From Zoroaster sp. YZ-2022 (Eukaryota > Echinodermata > Asteroidea > Forcipulatida > Zoroasteridae), in the NCBI GenBank assembly GCA_029582265.1, contig CM055816.1, positions 85,897,314-85,961,313 on the forward strand: 64,000 bases of DNA, in the 5' to 3' direction. This document shows positions 1-12,200 of the stretch, piece by piece. The position numbers and the translations under genes were made by a program. The notes under the pieces are model-generated. The model did no database searches. It was given only the letters and a program-made list of their open reading frames with translations, and was not told the origin of the DNA. Position 1 is the stretch's first letter. Each line of letters begins with the position of its first letter.

Positions 1-28
1 AGGTACATGTATCTCAGTACATTATTTG

Positions 29-90
29 TTTCCGCGCCTTGAGCGCCCAGCAGGGTGGATATGTGCGCGCTACAAATCTTTATTATTATT
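29..90 (+). mobile_element. 3' tail of tRNA-derived SINE (family S)
   Basis: gcgccttgagcgcccag followed by gtggatatgtgcgcgc and a tattattatt tail matches the 3' ends of the family S SINEs in this window (15205-15246 and the reverse of 52611-52700). Confidence 0.6.
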
Positions 91-123
91 AAGGTCTTTA
101 TTATTTTACCCAACCTTCTTCAG

Positions 124-241
124 GAAATAAGACGATTCTCAAGGGTCTCTCTGGCTCCTTCTTACCTGGGGAGTTAATCGCCATCATGGGTCCGTCTGGA
201 GCCGGCAAATCATCTTTTATGAATGCTTTGGCGGGATACAA
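124..241 (+). CDS. ABCG exon 1 visible: Walker A
   Basis: The acceptor is ttcttcag at 116-123 and the donor gt is at 242. The exon begins with the last two bases of a codon, reads [10 protein letters not shown] onward, contains [17 protein letters not shown], and ends phase 2 (aa, completed by the next exon to Lys). The upstream exon or exons are outside the window. Confidence 0.93.
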
Positions 242-3200
242 GTAAGCTCAGCTGTGCATCGGCACATGTAGGAATGAACTTTTATGAAAGATTCAGCTTG
301 TTTTTATAGCAATTATAATGGTTACACTATGAATAACTTTACCCTGAAAATCCGTTTTACCATGAAATAAATAGTTCACGGCAATTTCACGACGACACAA
401 CACCGTGAAAATGCCATGAAATACTCTTGGGATTCCTTTGCCGTGAAAATGCCATGAAGTTCTCGGGGCAGTTTTGGGGCAGCTCATTAATTCTCGAGAG
501 CACCGTGAACATTATTGCCAATATTTGAGCGGAAGAGATACTGTGAAATTGCAGTTAAATTACGGTCAACTGTTATTTCAAGGCAAAACTGATTTTCAGG
601 GTGAAGTTGTTCATAGTGTTACGAGTGCAGTTTTTCCTTTGTGTACTTCGATCTCGACGTAACATCACATGTTCGATTGCATCAACAGAACATGTAGAAT
701 ATATTTTGTGCTAATAATAGGGCATGTGAAACTATACCGATGCTCTATAGTTATTCATAATGCGTGGCCTAATTCACAGAGGGAATAGCATAATGAATAA
801 AAACTGTGATCTAGACATAAAATCGCATGTTGGATTGCATCAACAGAATGCGGTGCATGAAAGGGACAGTCCTCATCAATGGCTATGCCAGGAATCTCCG
901 CCAATTCCGTAAGATGTCCTGCTATATCATGCAGGATTGCTACCTCCTACCCCATCTGAGCGTCATGGAAGCTATGATGGTGTCCGCTAACCTCAAATTA
1001 CCCGAGAAGATTGGTCATGGTGATAAGAAGATTGTTGTAAGTTATTGTTAAATCCATTAGTAGACTTGTACAATGTATTTGAGTCTTGAAACTGAGGACT
1101 GTTAAGTCCGACTCCGATTTCTTGAGTCATGTTGGTTAAGTCCAAGTCTAAGAGTCGAGTCCGACTTCAAGTCTCGAGTCTCCAAGTCTGGAGTCCGAGT
1201 CACAAGTCTGAGTCAGCAGTCATATGTATCAAACAAATTTAAGCAAGCATATAATTACAAAACATTAAATTCAGAACCAATTCTGCCGCAATTATGAAAT
1301 TGTCCCAATATTGCCATGGGAATTCCTTCAAATTGTGTAACTTTTGCACAGTTTTGAGTCTGAGTTATATTGTACGTGGTGACTCGAGTTCGAATCATTG
1401 TATGATGAATTAAGTCAGTCGGAGTCATGGTTACTCAGGTCCAAGTCGGATTCATGAGTCTCAAATTATCTGCATTTTTTTCTTCAAATCACACATTTAT
1501 GTAATACTTGCATTGGCAGAATTTAAAGGGACAATATCTTCACAATCGGAGCAGATTTTCAACAGGGCATGGAATTGGTGTCCTGGTTTAAGATGAACAC
1601 AGTAATTGAAAAATACTGGCTCATTTATGCAGCAGTAACGGTAATATGACCTTATCATGTGGGGTATTATTTTCAGTCACTGAATTTAAACCTTGCATTC
1701 TGATTCCATGCCCTGTTGATTGTGATGATGCTGTCCCTTTAAGCTACTTGTTTTCATTTCTTTCAGGAAAAATTTCAGAATAAAAATCAAATTACCGGAA
1801 ATCACTGGTGAAACAGTCATAAACATGGCTATGTATCATAGAAATTACATACATATGTACATGCATATTTTCAAATCATTTCAGGTGAAACAATTACCTC
1901 ATCAGAACATAAAATATTTCATTTGTCATCAAACATTTTCAAAAATGGAAATTCTCAAATTGTTGTAATACACTTCCAGATCCAGAAGGTTAATAAGCAA
2001 TAACCTCGACATATTGAAACAAAAATGTTATCAATTGATTTAATTTTTGCCCTACATCGACATGTGTATAGCACTGTATACTCGGTCTGTGGAAAAAAAC
2101 TTCACAGGCGACTGGGGCGGGATTCGAACCCACAACCTCCTGTGGCACCCGCTGCTATATAGGATTCTAGCCAGCCATTCGACATCGGGCAAGCTCGGTG
2201 GTCGAGAGGTTAAGACGTCTGCACTAACAAGCAGGTCGAATCCCGCCCGAGTCGCCTGTGAAGTTTTTTCCCACAGACACTCGGAAAGCACCGAGTATAC
2301 AGTGCTAGACACACGTTGGTGTAGGGCAAAAATTAAATCAATTGTTTATCACTCACCGCAAGAATTTCATCAAACTATAAATACATTTTATCATTGTCAT
2401 CTATCACGTTCACAAATTATCCCAAAATCTTGTCACTATACGTGTACATTTATGTGGAGCGGGGCAGGGATTGGGATGAGCAAAGGGAGGTAGGCCTATG
2501 CTTTCCTGTTTCATTGCGGTGCACGTAAATTTAACTTCCAGTTTTTAGTGTTCCCTTCCTTTTTTGGCAGTGTGGCCAATATTTTGCCAGACCCTGAATC
2601 GGCCCCTCCATACGGGCAATTCCATGATTATTCACGTTACATTTTTGAGGTATTGGGCCCACTCTTAATGCCATAATTTCATTACTTGTACATTTCACTC
2701 ATCAGTTTTTTTCACAGTAGTTGTATAATACGCTGACCTATTCAGCACAAAAAATATTTCAGAAATTTGTTATACTGTATGTACGCTACATAACAGAAAA
2801 TTTCTGCTTACTCGCATTACATTTTTCAAACATGAATAAAAATGTTGATTATTCTCTTATATAGCGTATAAAGTTATTATTTCTCTTATATAGCGTATAA
2901 ATAAAGTTATTTCTCTTATATAGCGTATAAATAAAGTTATTTCTCTTATATAGCGTATAAATAAAGTTATCATTTCTCTTATATAGCGTATAAATAAAGT
3001 TATCATTTCTCTTATATAGCGTATAAATAAAGTTATCATTTCTCTTATGTATAGCGTATAAATAAAGTTATCATTTCTCTTATATAGCGTATAAATAAAG
3101 TTATCATTTCTCTTATATAGCGTATAAATAAAGTTATCATTTCTCTTATGTATAGCGTATAAATAGTTATTATTTCTCTTATATAGCGTATAAAGTTATT

Positions 3201-6200
3201 TCTCTTATATAGCGTATAAATAAAGTTATCATTTCTCTTATATAGCGTATAAATAAAGTTATTTCTCTTATATAGCATATAAATAAAGTTATTTCTCTTA
3301 TATAGCGTATAAAGTTATTATTTCTCTTATATAGCGTATAAGGTTATCATTTCTCTTATGTATAGCGTATAAATAAAGTTATTATTTCTCTTATATAGCG
3401 TATAAATAAAGTTATCATTTCTCTTATATAGCGTATAAAGTTATTATTTTGTGCTGAGTTCTGGGTATAATGCAACTACTGTGAAAAAACTGAGTGAAAT
3501 ATATATTATGGTATTAAGAGTGGGCCCAAAGCCTCAAGAATGTAACATGAGTAACCATGGAATTGCCCCAATGTGTTTATTTTAGGGGTGGGTCCAGAGA
3601 TTTGGAGTAGTCTGTTGGATCAAATTAATTCCAACCATATGGAAACACCCCCCCACCCCTCCCCTTGAAGATCCAATGGATTATCATTTTCGTTTTCAAC
3701 AAATCATGAATAATGTACAGACTTCCTGCCTACATTAAGCAGACTGTCTGCAGACTCTGCATGCAATCCTATTCATTCATCAATTAACAAGACTGCACTT
3801 ATAGTACAGCATTTCACAACTAATGGATGTTTCTGCATCTAGCCAGTTATTAACCCTGAGGAGGGTTAATGTGTAGATTTTGATCTGAGCATGACGATAT
3901 TGTCCCTTTAATCCTATATAACCACCCCAAATACAAGTACATCAAAATCCTCCAAGGGGCACTTTTTTGGAAAAATTCAGCACTGTTGGAAACTGGTACT
4001 TTCACCTCTTCAAATGGGACAAAATTACTACCTGGCAAGAAGTACAGGCCATAAATGCTGAAAATGAAAGATCAACGAAAATGCACAGTGCATTTTGAAG
4101 ATAAGGGCATGTTTCCTAAAGTGCACTGATGGATTTTGGAGGATTAAGGAAGGATTAAGCCAGAATACCTAGGGGTTAGAGTTAAGGTGGTTAGGGTTGC
4201 AAGTAAAGAAATTACATGTAATTTAATCAATTATACATAATAATTGAGGCAGAGTGATAAATTTCTTGCTGGTCAAATGTCACCTAGTATGGACTGTTAA
4301 ACAGTCAATTATTTTGAAAGTCATTTATAAGGGAAACGTGATGTGATCTGGGAAAACACTTCACGTGGTGAAATTTGTAATTTTTGTGTTTTATACATCA
4401 AATTAACCCTCCTACTATAGCTGCACTTTAGTGGCAAGTAGCATGTTGACCCAAATGTGCACACAGGGGCATTTTTGACTGGTTTGTACTGTCATTTTGA
4501 CCGCCCTGAACAATACCAGACAATGCTTTTACCAGTCAAAAATGGTCGACTCATTTTGACCTGTAAATGTACTTATATGTACTACATGTAATAAGGTTTG
4601 ACATTGTTTGACTTTGAAGTGCACTAGATATACCTTGGAAAATATATCAATATTTTGACTGTTTTTGCTCCTTGTAGTAGCAGTTTTGTTCATATTCTAG
4701 GATGTCTATGATTTGAGTTACACTCTTAGAAAGTTGGAAAAACCAGCTGACCTCGTTTTGAGAAAAAAACACAATGAAATTTTACTTATGGCCTGTACTT
4801 CTTGCCAGGAAGTAATTTTGTCCCATTTGAAGAGGTGAAAGTACCAGTTTCCAACAGTGCTGAATTTTTACCAAAAAGTGCCCCTTGGAGGATTTTGGAG
4901 TATTTGGGGTGGTTAGGGTTAAGTTGATGAATAAAACACAAATTACAAATTTCACCAGATCACATCACAAATAGAAATTATATATACCAATTGGAAACAA
5001 AATTGCCAGAGAAATTGTAGAAACCACAGAATGTGCATCTTTTAACACAAACACATCATTTCATACATGTACATGTACCTCCCAACACCTATCGTAACAC
5101 AGTTAAATATTCAGCGCTTCATGATCATGATTATTTCTAAAAAGTTTCAAAAATAAATTCCAAATAAATTATCCCGTCTAGAAATGTGACAAAACGAGAG
5201 GATTCTATGTTAGTACAGACCAGCGAAGTAAAAGAGAGCAGGTAAGGAAACAGTCGACCAATCAGTAATGCTCTTTCAAAACTTCTGACCAATCAAAATC
5301 TAGCTTTCATTTTTATATATCTGCTAACCAATCAAATAACAATTATTTATGGTATCAACTTAAAATAACAAGCATGGACTTCAGTCAATATACTCTGTCA
5401 TAATTTCTGACCAATCACAAGATAAGTAAGACTAATTGTGGTGACACAATGTGGAATCTCAATTGAGATTCCACATGGTGTCACCGCAATTAGTCTTATC
5501 ATCCTCACCATGCAAAGCTACAAGTTTTACCAATCACAAGATGTTGTGCTAATGATATGCTAATTTTCCAACCAATCAAATAATAATTATTCATTGTGTC
5601 AACTTAAAATATCATATTATAGTCAGCCAGTCTGGTTTTTCTCTTGCACAACTTCTGACCAATCAAAAGATAAATTATCTTGTTATGCTAATGATATGCT
5701 AATGTTTCAACCAATCAAATAATAATTATTCAAAGTATCAGCTGACATTGTCAAACAGAATGTATTCAGCCAATCAGTTTTCCTCTATTGCAATCTCTGA
5801 CCAATCAAATGATAACTTAAATGGCTATGCTAATCAAATTTAGTTGATTTAGTGAAAAAATTGTTTCCTAATCCAAAATCCAAAATTGGAACTTCAATTT
5901 TGTTAATCCTCCTACTATAGCTGCACTTTAGTGACAAGAAGCTATAGTGGGCAAAATCAGTCAACTGCCCATTTTGAGTGTTCACCTACATGTAAATGTG
6001 CACACAGGGGCATTTTTGACTGGTGTTTACTGTCATTTTGACCACCCTGAACAATACCAGACAATGCTTTTACCAGTCAAAAACGGTCGACTCATTTTGA
6101 CCTGTAAATGTGCTTACTACACGTAAGGTTTTTCAGTGTTTGACTTTTAAGTGCACTGGATATACCTTGGCAAGTATATCAACATTTTGACTGATTTTGA

Positions 6201-9200
6201 CCCTTGCAGTCACAGAAGTGTTAAATAGTTGAAAATGAATGATTCATGACTAAAAATATTTATCAGTTTGATTCCAATGTTTTGTTTGGTTCAGACATCC
6301 TTCACATTGTACACAATTAATATTTAACAAAACAATACACAAAGTGTATGTACAATACATATAAAGGAAACAAATATAATTCAGAAACATCTGAAAACAT
6401 TGGGTATTACCCATAGACTGCACACATGAAAAAGTGTCAACTTCCCAAGATTTATCTGTATATAAGACTATGGGAAGTTACCACAGGTATTCCATAAAGC
6501 GTGTATTGTTTAGATCTGACTAATGTGCAGCCATACTCGTAGCGCCCTCTGTTGGCAGTCATCATAAAAATATAACATTGCCAATGTTGTCTTTCACTTA
6601 GGTGGAGGAGATCTTAAGCTTATTAGGCTTGATGGAGTGTGCACATACCAGGACATGCAAGCTATCAGGTGGGCAAGTTAAGCGTCTTGCTATTGCCTTG
6701 GAACTCGTGAACAATCCACCGGTGCTCTTCTTTGATGAACCCACAAGGTAATAAGCCTTTTTGGAAATAATAGGTTACCAGTCAAGATCCCACCCAACTT
6801 TCTTTTGCCCTTCAAAAATGGCCTTAACCTACCCTGCTCTGCCTTATCCCCACCCTGCCCTGCCTTATCCCACCCCACCCTGCCCTGCCTTATCCCACCC
6901 CACCCTGCCCTGCCTTATCCCAACCCTGCCACGCCTGATCCCACCCTGCCACGCCTTATCCCACCCTGCCACGCCTTATCCCCACCCTGCCACGCCTTAT
7001 CCCCACCCTGCCACGCCTTATCCCCACCCTGCCATGCCTTATCCCCACCCTGCCATGCCTTATCCCCATCCTCCCACGCCTTATCCCCACCCTGCCACGC
7101 CTTATCCCCACCCTGCCATGCCTTATCCCATCCCACCCCACCCTGCCCTGCCTCACCCTGCCCTGCCCTGCCTTACCCCACCCTGCCTTACCCCCACCCC
7201 ACGGGGCTCTATCAAAGTCATTTCTTCCATAGTGGCTTTTCCTAATTTCTCAAGCTTTACTCGGCCAATCCCTTTTGATTCCCTGCCCTACCCTGTGTTG
7301 CACTTCCCCACCCTGCCCTGCCTTACCCCCGCCCTGACCTGTCTCACCCTGCCCTGCCCTGCCCTGCCCACCCCACCCCACCCTACCTTACCCCCACCCT
7401 GCCCTACCCCCACCCTACCCTGCCTAATCCCACTCTGCCCCACCTGAGGGGCTCTATCAAACTCTTTTCTTCCATAGTGGCCTTTCCTAATTTCTCAAGC
7501 TTTACTCAGCCAATCCCTTTTGATTCCCTGTGCTGCACTTCCTTTCCCCTGAACACCCCACCCCACCCCACCTCACCTCACCCCACCCCCAACCCCACCT
7601 CACCTCAGGAGTTTATTTTACAGTTGCCCCATCCCACCACACTCTACCCCACCACACTCTACCCCACCACACTCTACCCCACCACACTCTACCCCACCAC
7701 ACTCTACCCCACCACACTCTAACCCACCACACTCTAACTCACCACACTCTAACCCACCACACTTTAACCCACCACACCACACCACATTCTACCCTAACGT
7801 ACTCACCTCACCCTAGGAATTTATTTCACAATTGTCTTACTTTCTCTTTCATATTGGCCTTTCTGTAGCTTTGCCCTGCCAATCCCTTTTGATGCCCTGC
7901 CCCACCATTCTGCTCCACCCTAGGAGAAGCTACATGTATCACAATCTTCTTAATTTCTCTTATGTAGTGGCCTTGATAGTTCCTCTAGTTTCCAGTGTCT
8001 TTCTCTACTGAAGTCTCTTGCTCGAGGTGGTAGGACTGTCATCTGTACTATTCATCAGCCAAGTGCCAAGTTATTTGAAATGTTTGATAAGGTGAACTTT
8101 TCATGATGCATGCATTTAAGGGATGCCCAAAGTCATGGCACAGCCAAGCCTTTGAGAAGCCCAGCCAGGCCCAGGCTTTGCCCAGGCCTACTGGCCTATA
8201 TAATCCTCCAGCTGAGCAAAAAAGACCCTTTACTAATGAATAGATCTCAAATAGCTCTCATTGTTAACGCAGACTTGACTGACACACTTGGCTGTCTTTT
8301 GTTTACAACTGCAGCCAGTATAATGAGCTGTACTAAACTGCGCTAGGCCCTCCAGAAGCCCAGGTTATATTCATTGGCATGTCAATTATTACAGGATTAG
8401 GACTCACAAGACAGATTAGGAGGCCAGGTGGCCTAGGCCTGGCCAGGCTTCTCAAAGACTTGGCTGTACCAAGAATTTGGCCCTCCTCCTTAACCCTTCC
8501 AAGAATTAGGGTTCTGCCCACGGCGCCTGAAACCCCGACCAGCACTCGGGATCCCGCGACCGCCACTGGCAAAAAATTTTTTTCCAACCACCACTCATTT
8601 TTCAACTTGCCTATTTCCTTTCACAGATTATTAATAAAACCTGACAGATGTTGCCTTTACCAGTAAAAATTGAAGCTTTTCTATCCTGTGTTAAAGGATT
8701 CTTTTCATTTTTTTCGGCACTAAAAAATTGCTGGGCAGAACCCTGAAAAATTGAATAAATTTGTGTTTAATTTTATTAATGTCTGGTACCCTGACCCAAG
8801 TCATTAGCAAGTGCATGCTTAAATTTTAATTAACCAGATTAACCGTCCTGAGGACGATCAGAGCGTACTGATCGAAACGTCGAGTTGTCCCTCCAGTTCT
8901 TTTCAGAACTAATTACTACTCAATTGAGCATTTCACATGGTGTCACCGCAATTAGTCTTGCTTAACCAGACTAAATAACGCACTGTTGCTTTACCACGAT
9001 TCAGGCCAAGCTCTTGCATAGTAATCGTAATAAATAAATGTAATCAGTTTTTGTTGTTGACACCAAGTAAAATATTTGACTTCATCTTTATGAAAGTGAC
9101 TAATATTTTAAATTTTTTTGTTAACATGATCTGAAGTACATTGTACATCAGAACAAATAAATTCCAACTGCATGTACCCTTCCTTCAAAATTTCCTGGAT

Positions 9201-12200
9201 CTACATGTAGCCTCTGTATTGAAATTGTAGTGATTAGTTTGACATTTCGACCCGAGTAGGATCTCCCAGTAGGCAACACTATGAACAACTTCACCCTGAA
9301 AGTGCTCTGAAAATCCGTTTTGCCTTGAAATAACAGTTCACTGTAACTTCACAGCAATTTCACAGTGTCTCTTCCTCTCGGATATTGATAATAATGTTCA
9401 CGGTGATTTCACGGCATTCTCGAGAATAAGAGCTGGCCCAAAAACTGCCATGAGAAGTTCATAGCGTTTTCAGTGTTTTCAGTGTTTTCACGGCAAAGGA
9501 ATCCCAAGAGTATTTTACAGCGTTTTCACGGTGTTGTGTCATTGTGAAATTGTCGTGAACTATTTATTTCACGGTAAAACAGATTTTCAGGGCATTTTTA
9601 GGGTAAAGCCAAAAGTCTCTGGTTTTTGGTCTCCGTGCGTGTCACCTCAGACCCCCGCGTTAGCATTTTTAATTTTCTTTTTTTTTTTGCTATGAAACTA
9701 AACTGAGCATCAAAAGAAACTTATCAAATCTTTGGAAGGACACTCATTAAAATCCTCCACGGATTACTTCAGTAATCTTTACTAAGCACATGTCAATAAA
9801 CAGATTAGTGAAATGCTAACCTTCCCAAATCATCCAAAATCCTCTTTGCTAAAGTGAAGGATGTTGAAGGATTGAGGTTACATGCTACATGCTCTTTGCT
9901 AAAGTGAAGGATTTTGGAGGATTGAGGTTATTAGGCATACTTGCCTTTCCATGGTACATGTACATCCATGTTTGTTGTAGTGATTGTAAGGTCAGTGCTT
10001 GGGTCAGTGGACACTGTTTATTGCTCCATGCATGCAGGGAGGGTCCCTGGCCATGTACATGTATCACAGATTAGAAACACATGTGTGCATACATGTCATG
10101 TGCTTGCTTTACTACTGAAGGATTTTGGAGGATTCAGGTTATGTGTAAGCAAACGGGCCTAGGGAGTTAGGAAGGATTCAGGTTATGTGTAAGCAAATGG
10201 GCCTAGGGAGTTAGGGAGGATTCAGGTTATGTGTAAGCAAATGAGCCTAGGGAGTTAGGAAGGATTCAGGTTATGTGTAAGCAAATGGGCCTAGGGAGTT
10301 AGGAAGGATTTCGGTTATGTGTAAGCAAACGGACCTAGGGAGTTAGGAAGGATTCAGGTTATGTGTAAGCAAATGGGCCTAGGGAGTTAGGAAGGATTCA
10401 GGTTATGTGTAAGCAAATGGGCCTAGGGAGTAAGGAAGGATTCCGGTTATGTGTAAGCAAATGGGCCTAGGGAGTTAGGGTTAATGAGTGTATTTCCAAA
10501 GATTTGTTAACTTTCTTTTGATGCTCAGTTTAGTAGTAGTAGGAGGGTTAATCTAGGACAACGATTCCATGCCCTGTTGAAAGTCTGCTCTGATCGTAAT
10601 GATACTGTCCCTTTTAGCTTTGTTCAGGCTGATTATCCATAAAAAAAATATAAAAGTATAAAACATTTGATATTGTATAATTTATGATAAAATGGAATAT
10701 TGACAATGTTTGTATTGAAATAACTAAGATTTAATTGAAAAATAAAATTTATCATGTTTTCTTGCAGCTATACGTCCTAGGGGAGGGACAATGTCTGTAT
10801 AGAGGAAGTATGCTAGGTCTGGTACCCTACCTCAAGGCTCAAGGGCTTGTATGTCCTCCATATCACAATCCTGCTGACTATGGTAAGATATATACTACTT
10901 AAAACAATTTAGGGAACACCGGATTTTTAACATCAAATAGGTTTGAAATGTTCCATGAACCGGGATTTTTATTTGCAACCCCCCTCATCTCTCTTTCAGT
11001 AGTCATGTCATGAAATGTGTAATCACTACATGCATCCTTTATCATCTGTTTCATTGTGCAGTTGTTTCTCATCAATTCTGTGAAACATTGTGTTTATCTG
11101 AAATAAATGATCTTGCTTGAACTGAGATTATTCCGGTGTTCCCTAAATTGTTTTGAGTGGTGTACAAGGATGCAACCTCGCTCCCAGGGGGCTACCTTGT
11201 TCTCACTACAAGACCCTGGCAGAAAAATGCTTTCCACAACGCTGATTGGTTATTAAAAAAAAACAGTTTAAATATTATTTATTAAATATTTAATATTTGT
11301 AGCTTTGCATGGTGAAAAGAAAAGTACTGTTTGTAGTGACAAAATATTTCACATTTTTTCAAATGTTTGGATGAGGTATTTTACTGAAATTATGCCGAAA
11401 TAAATTGCATTGACTAGTTTCGGACTCCCCACTGGAACTTAGGCTGTTCTATGTAACACTCCAAGCCTCCTAATTCGCATACATGTACATGTACATATCC
11501 AAGATTTTCATAGTGTCTCTTTTTAAAAACGGATTATTTTTATATGTAGTTTGCATTTTAGCTAAATGTACTTTAGGCCAAAAAAGTCTCCGGTTTCTGG
11601 TCGTCGTTCGGCTTCAAAATCGGTGCGGTGATTAATAATTTTTTTCCCCCAACAGTTATTGAGATAGCATGTGGTGAGTACGGCAATAGGATCCCCACCC
11701 TGGTGAAACAAGTCGATGACGGCAAATGTGAGGCATTCCTGAAATTTGAACATTCCATTCACAGCACAAGTACTAACAGCCTAAACAGCAACAACAGCCT
11801 CGTGTACTCCCATTCCAATGGCGACACGGCATCGGTTGTTGCCCTAGCAACAGCAAAGACCGATGGCGCCATAACAAACGGTCGCACGTTACCGGGACTA
11901 CAAACCAATGGCGTAACAATGAAGGCAGTGTTTAAGGAGGCTAATGGTGTCTCAATGCAGTCCATTGTGGTAAGCGGTCTGTTCAACCTTTTCAATAATT
12001 TCACAAGGATATGTGATATGTCACTGTGTTCATCTTAACCCTAACTCCCTAGGCCCATTTGCTTACACATAACCTGAATCCTTCCTTACTCCCTAGGCCC
12101 ATTTGCTCACACATAACCTGAATCCTCCCTAACTCCCTAGGCCCATTTGCTCACACATAACCTGAATCCTTCCTAACTCCCTTGGCTCATTTGCTTACAC

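Noticed and set aside
6761..7868. Proline-rich open frames
   Set aside because: They follow the C-rich minisatellites and disappear outside them.
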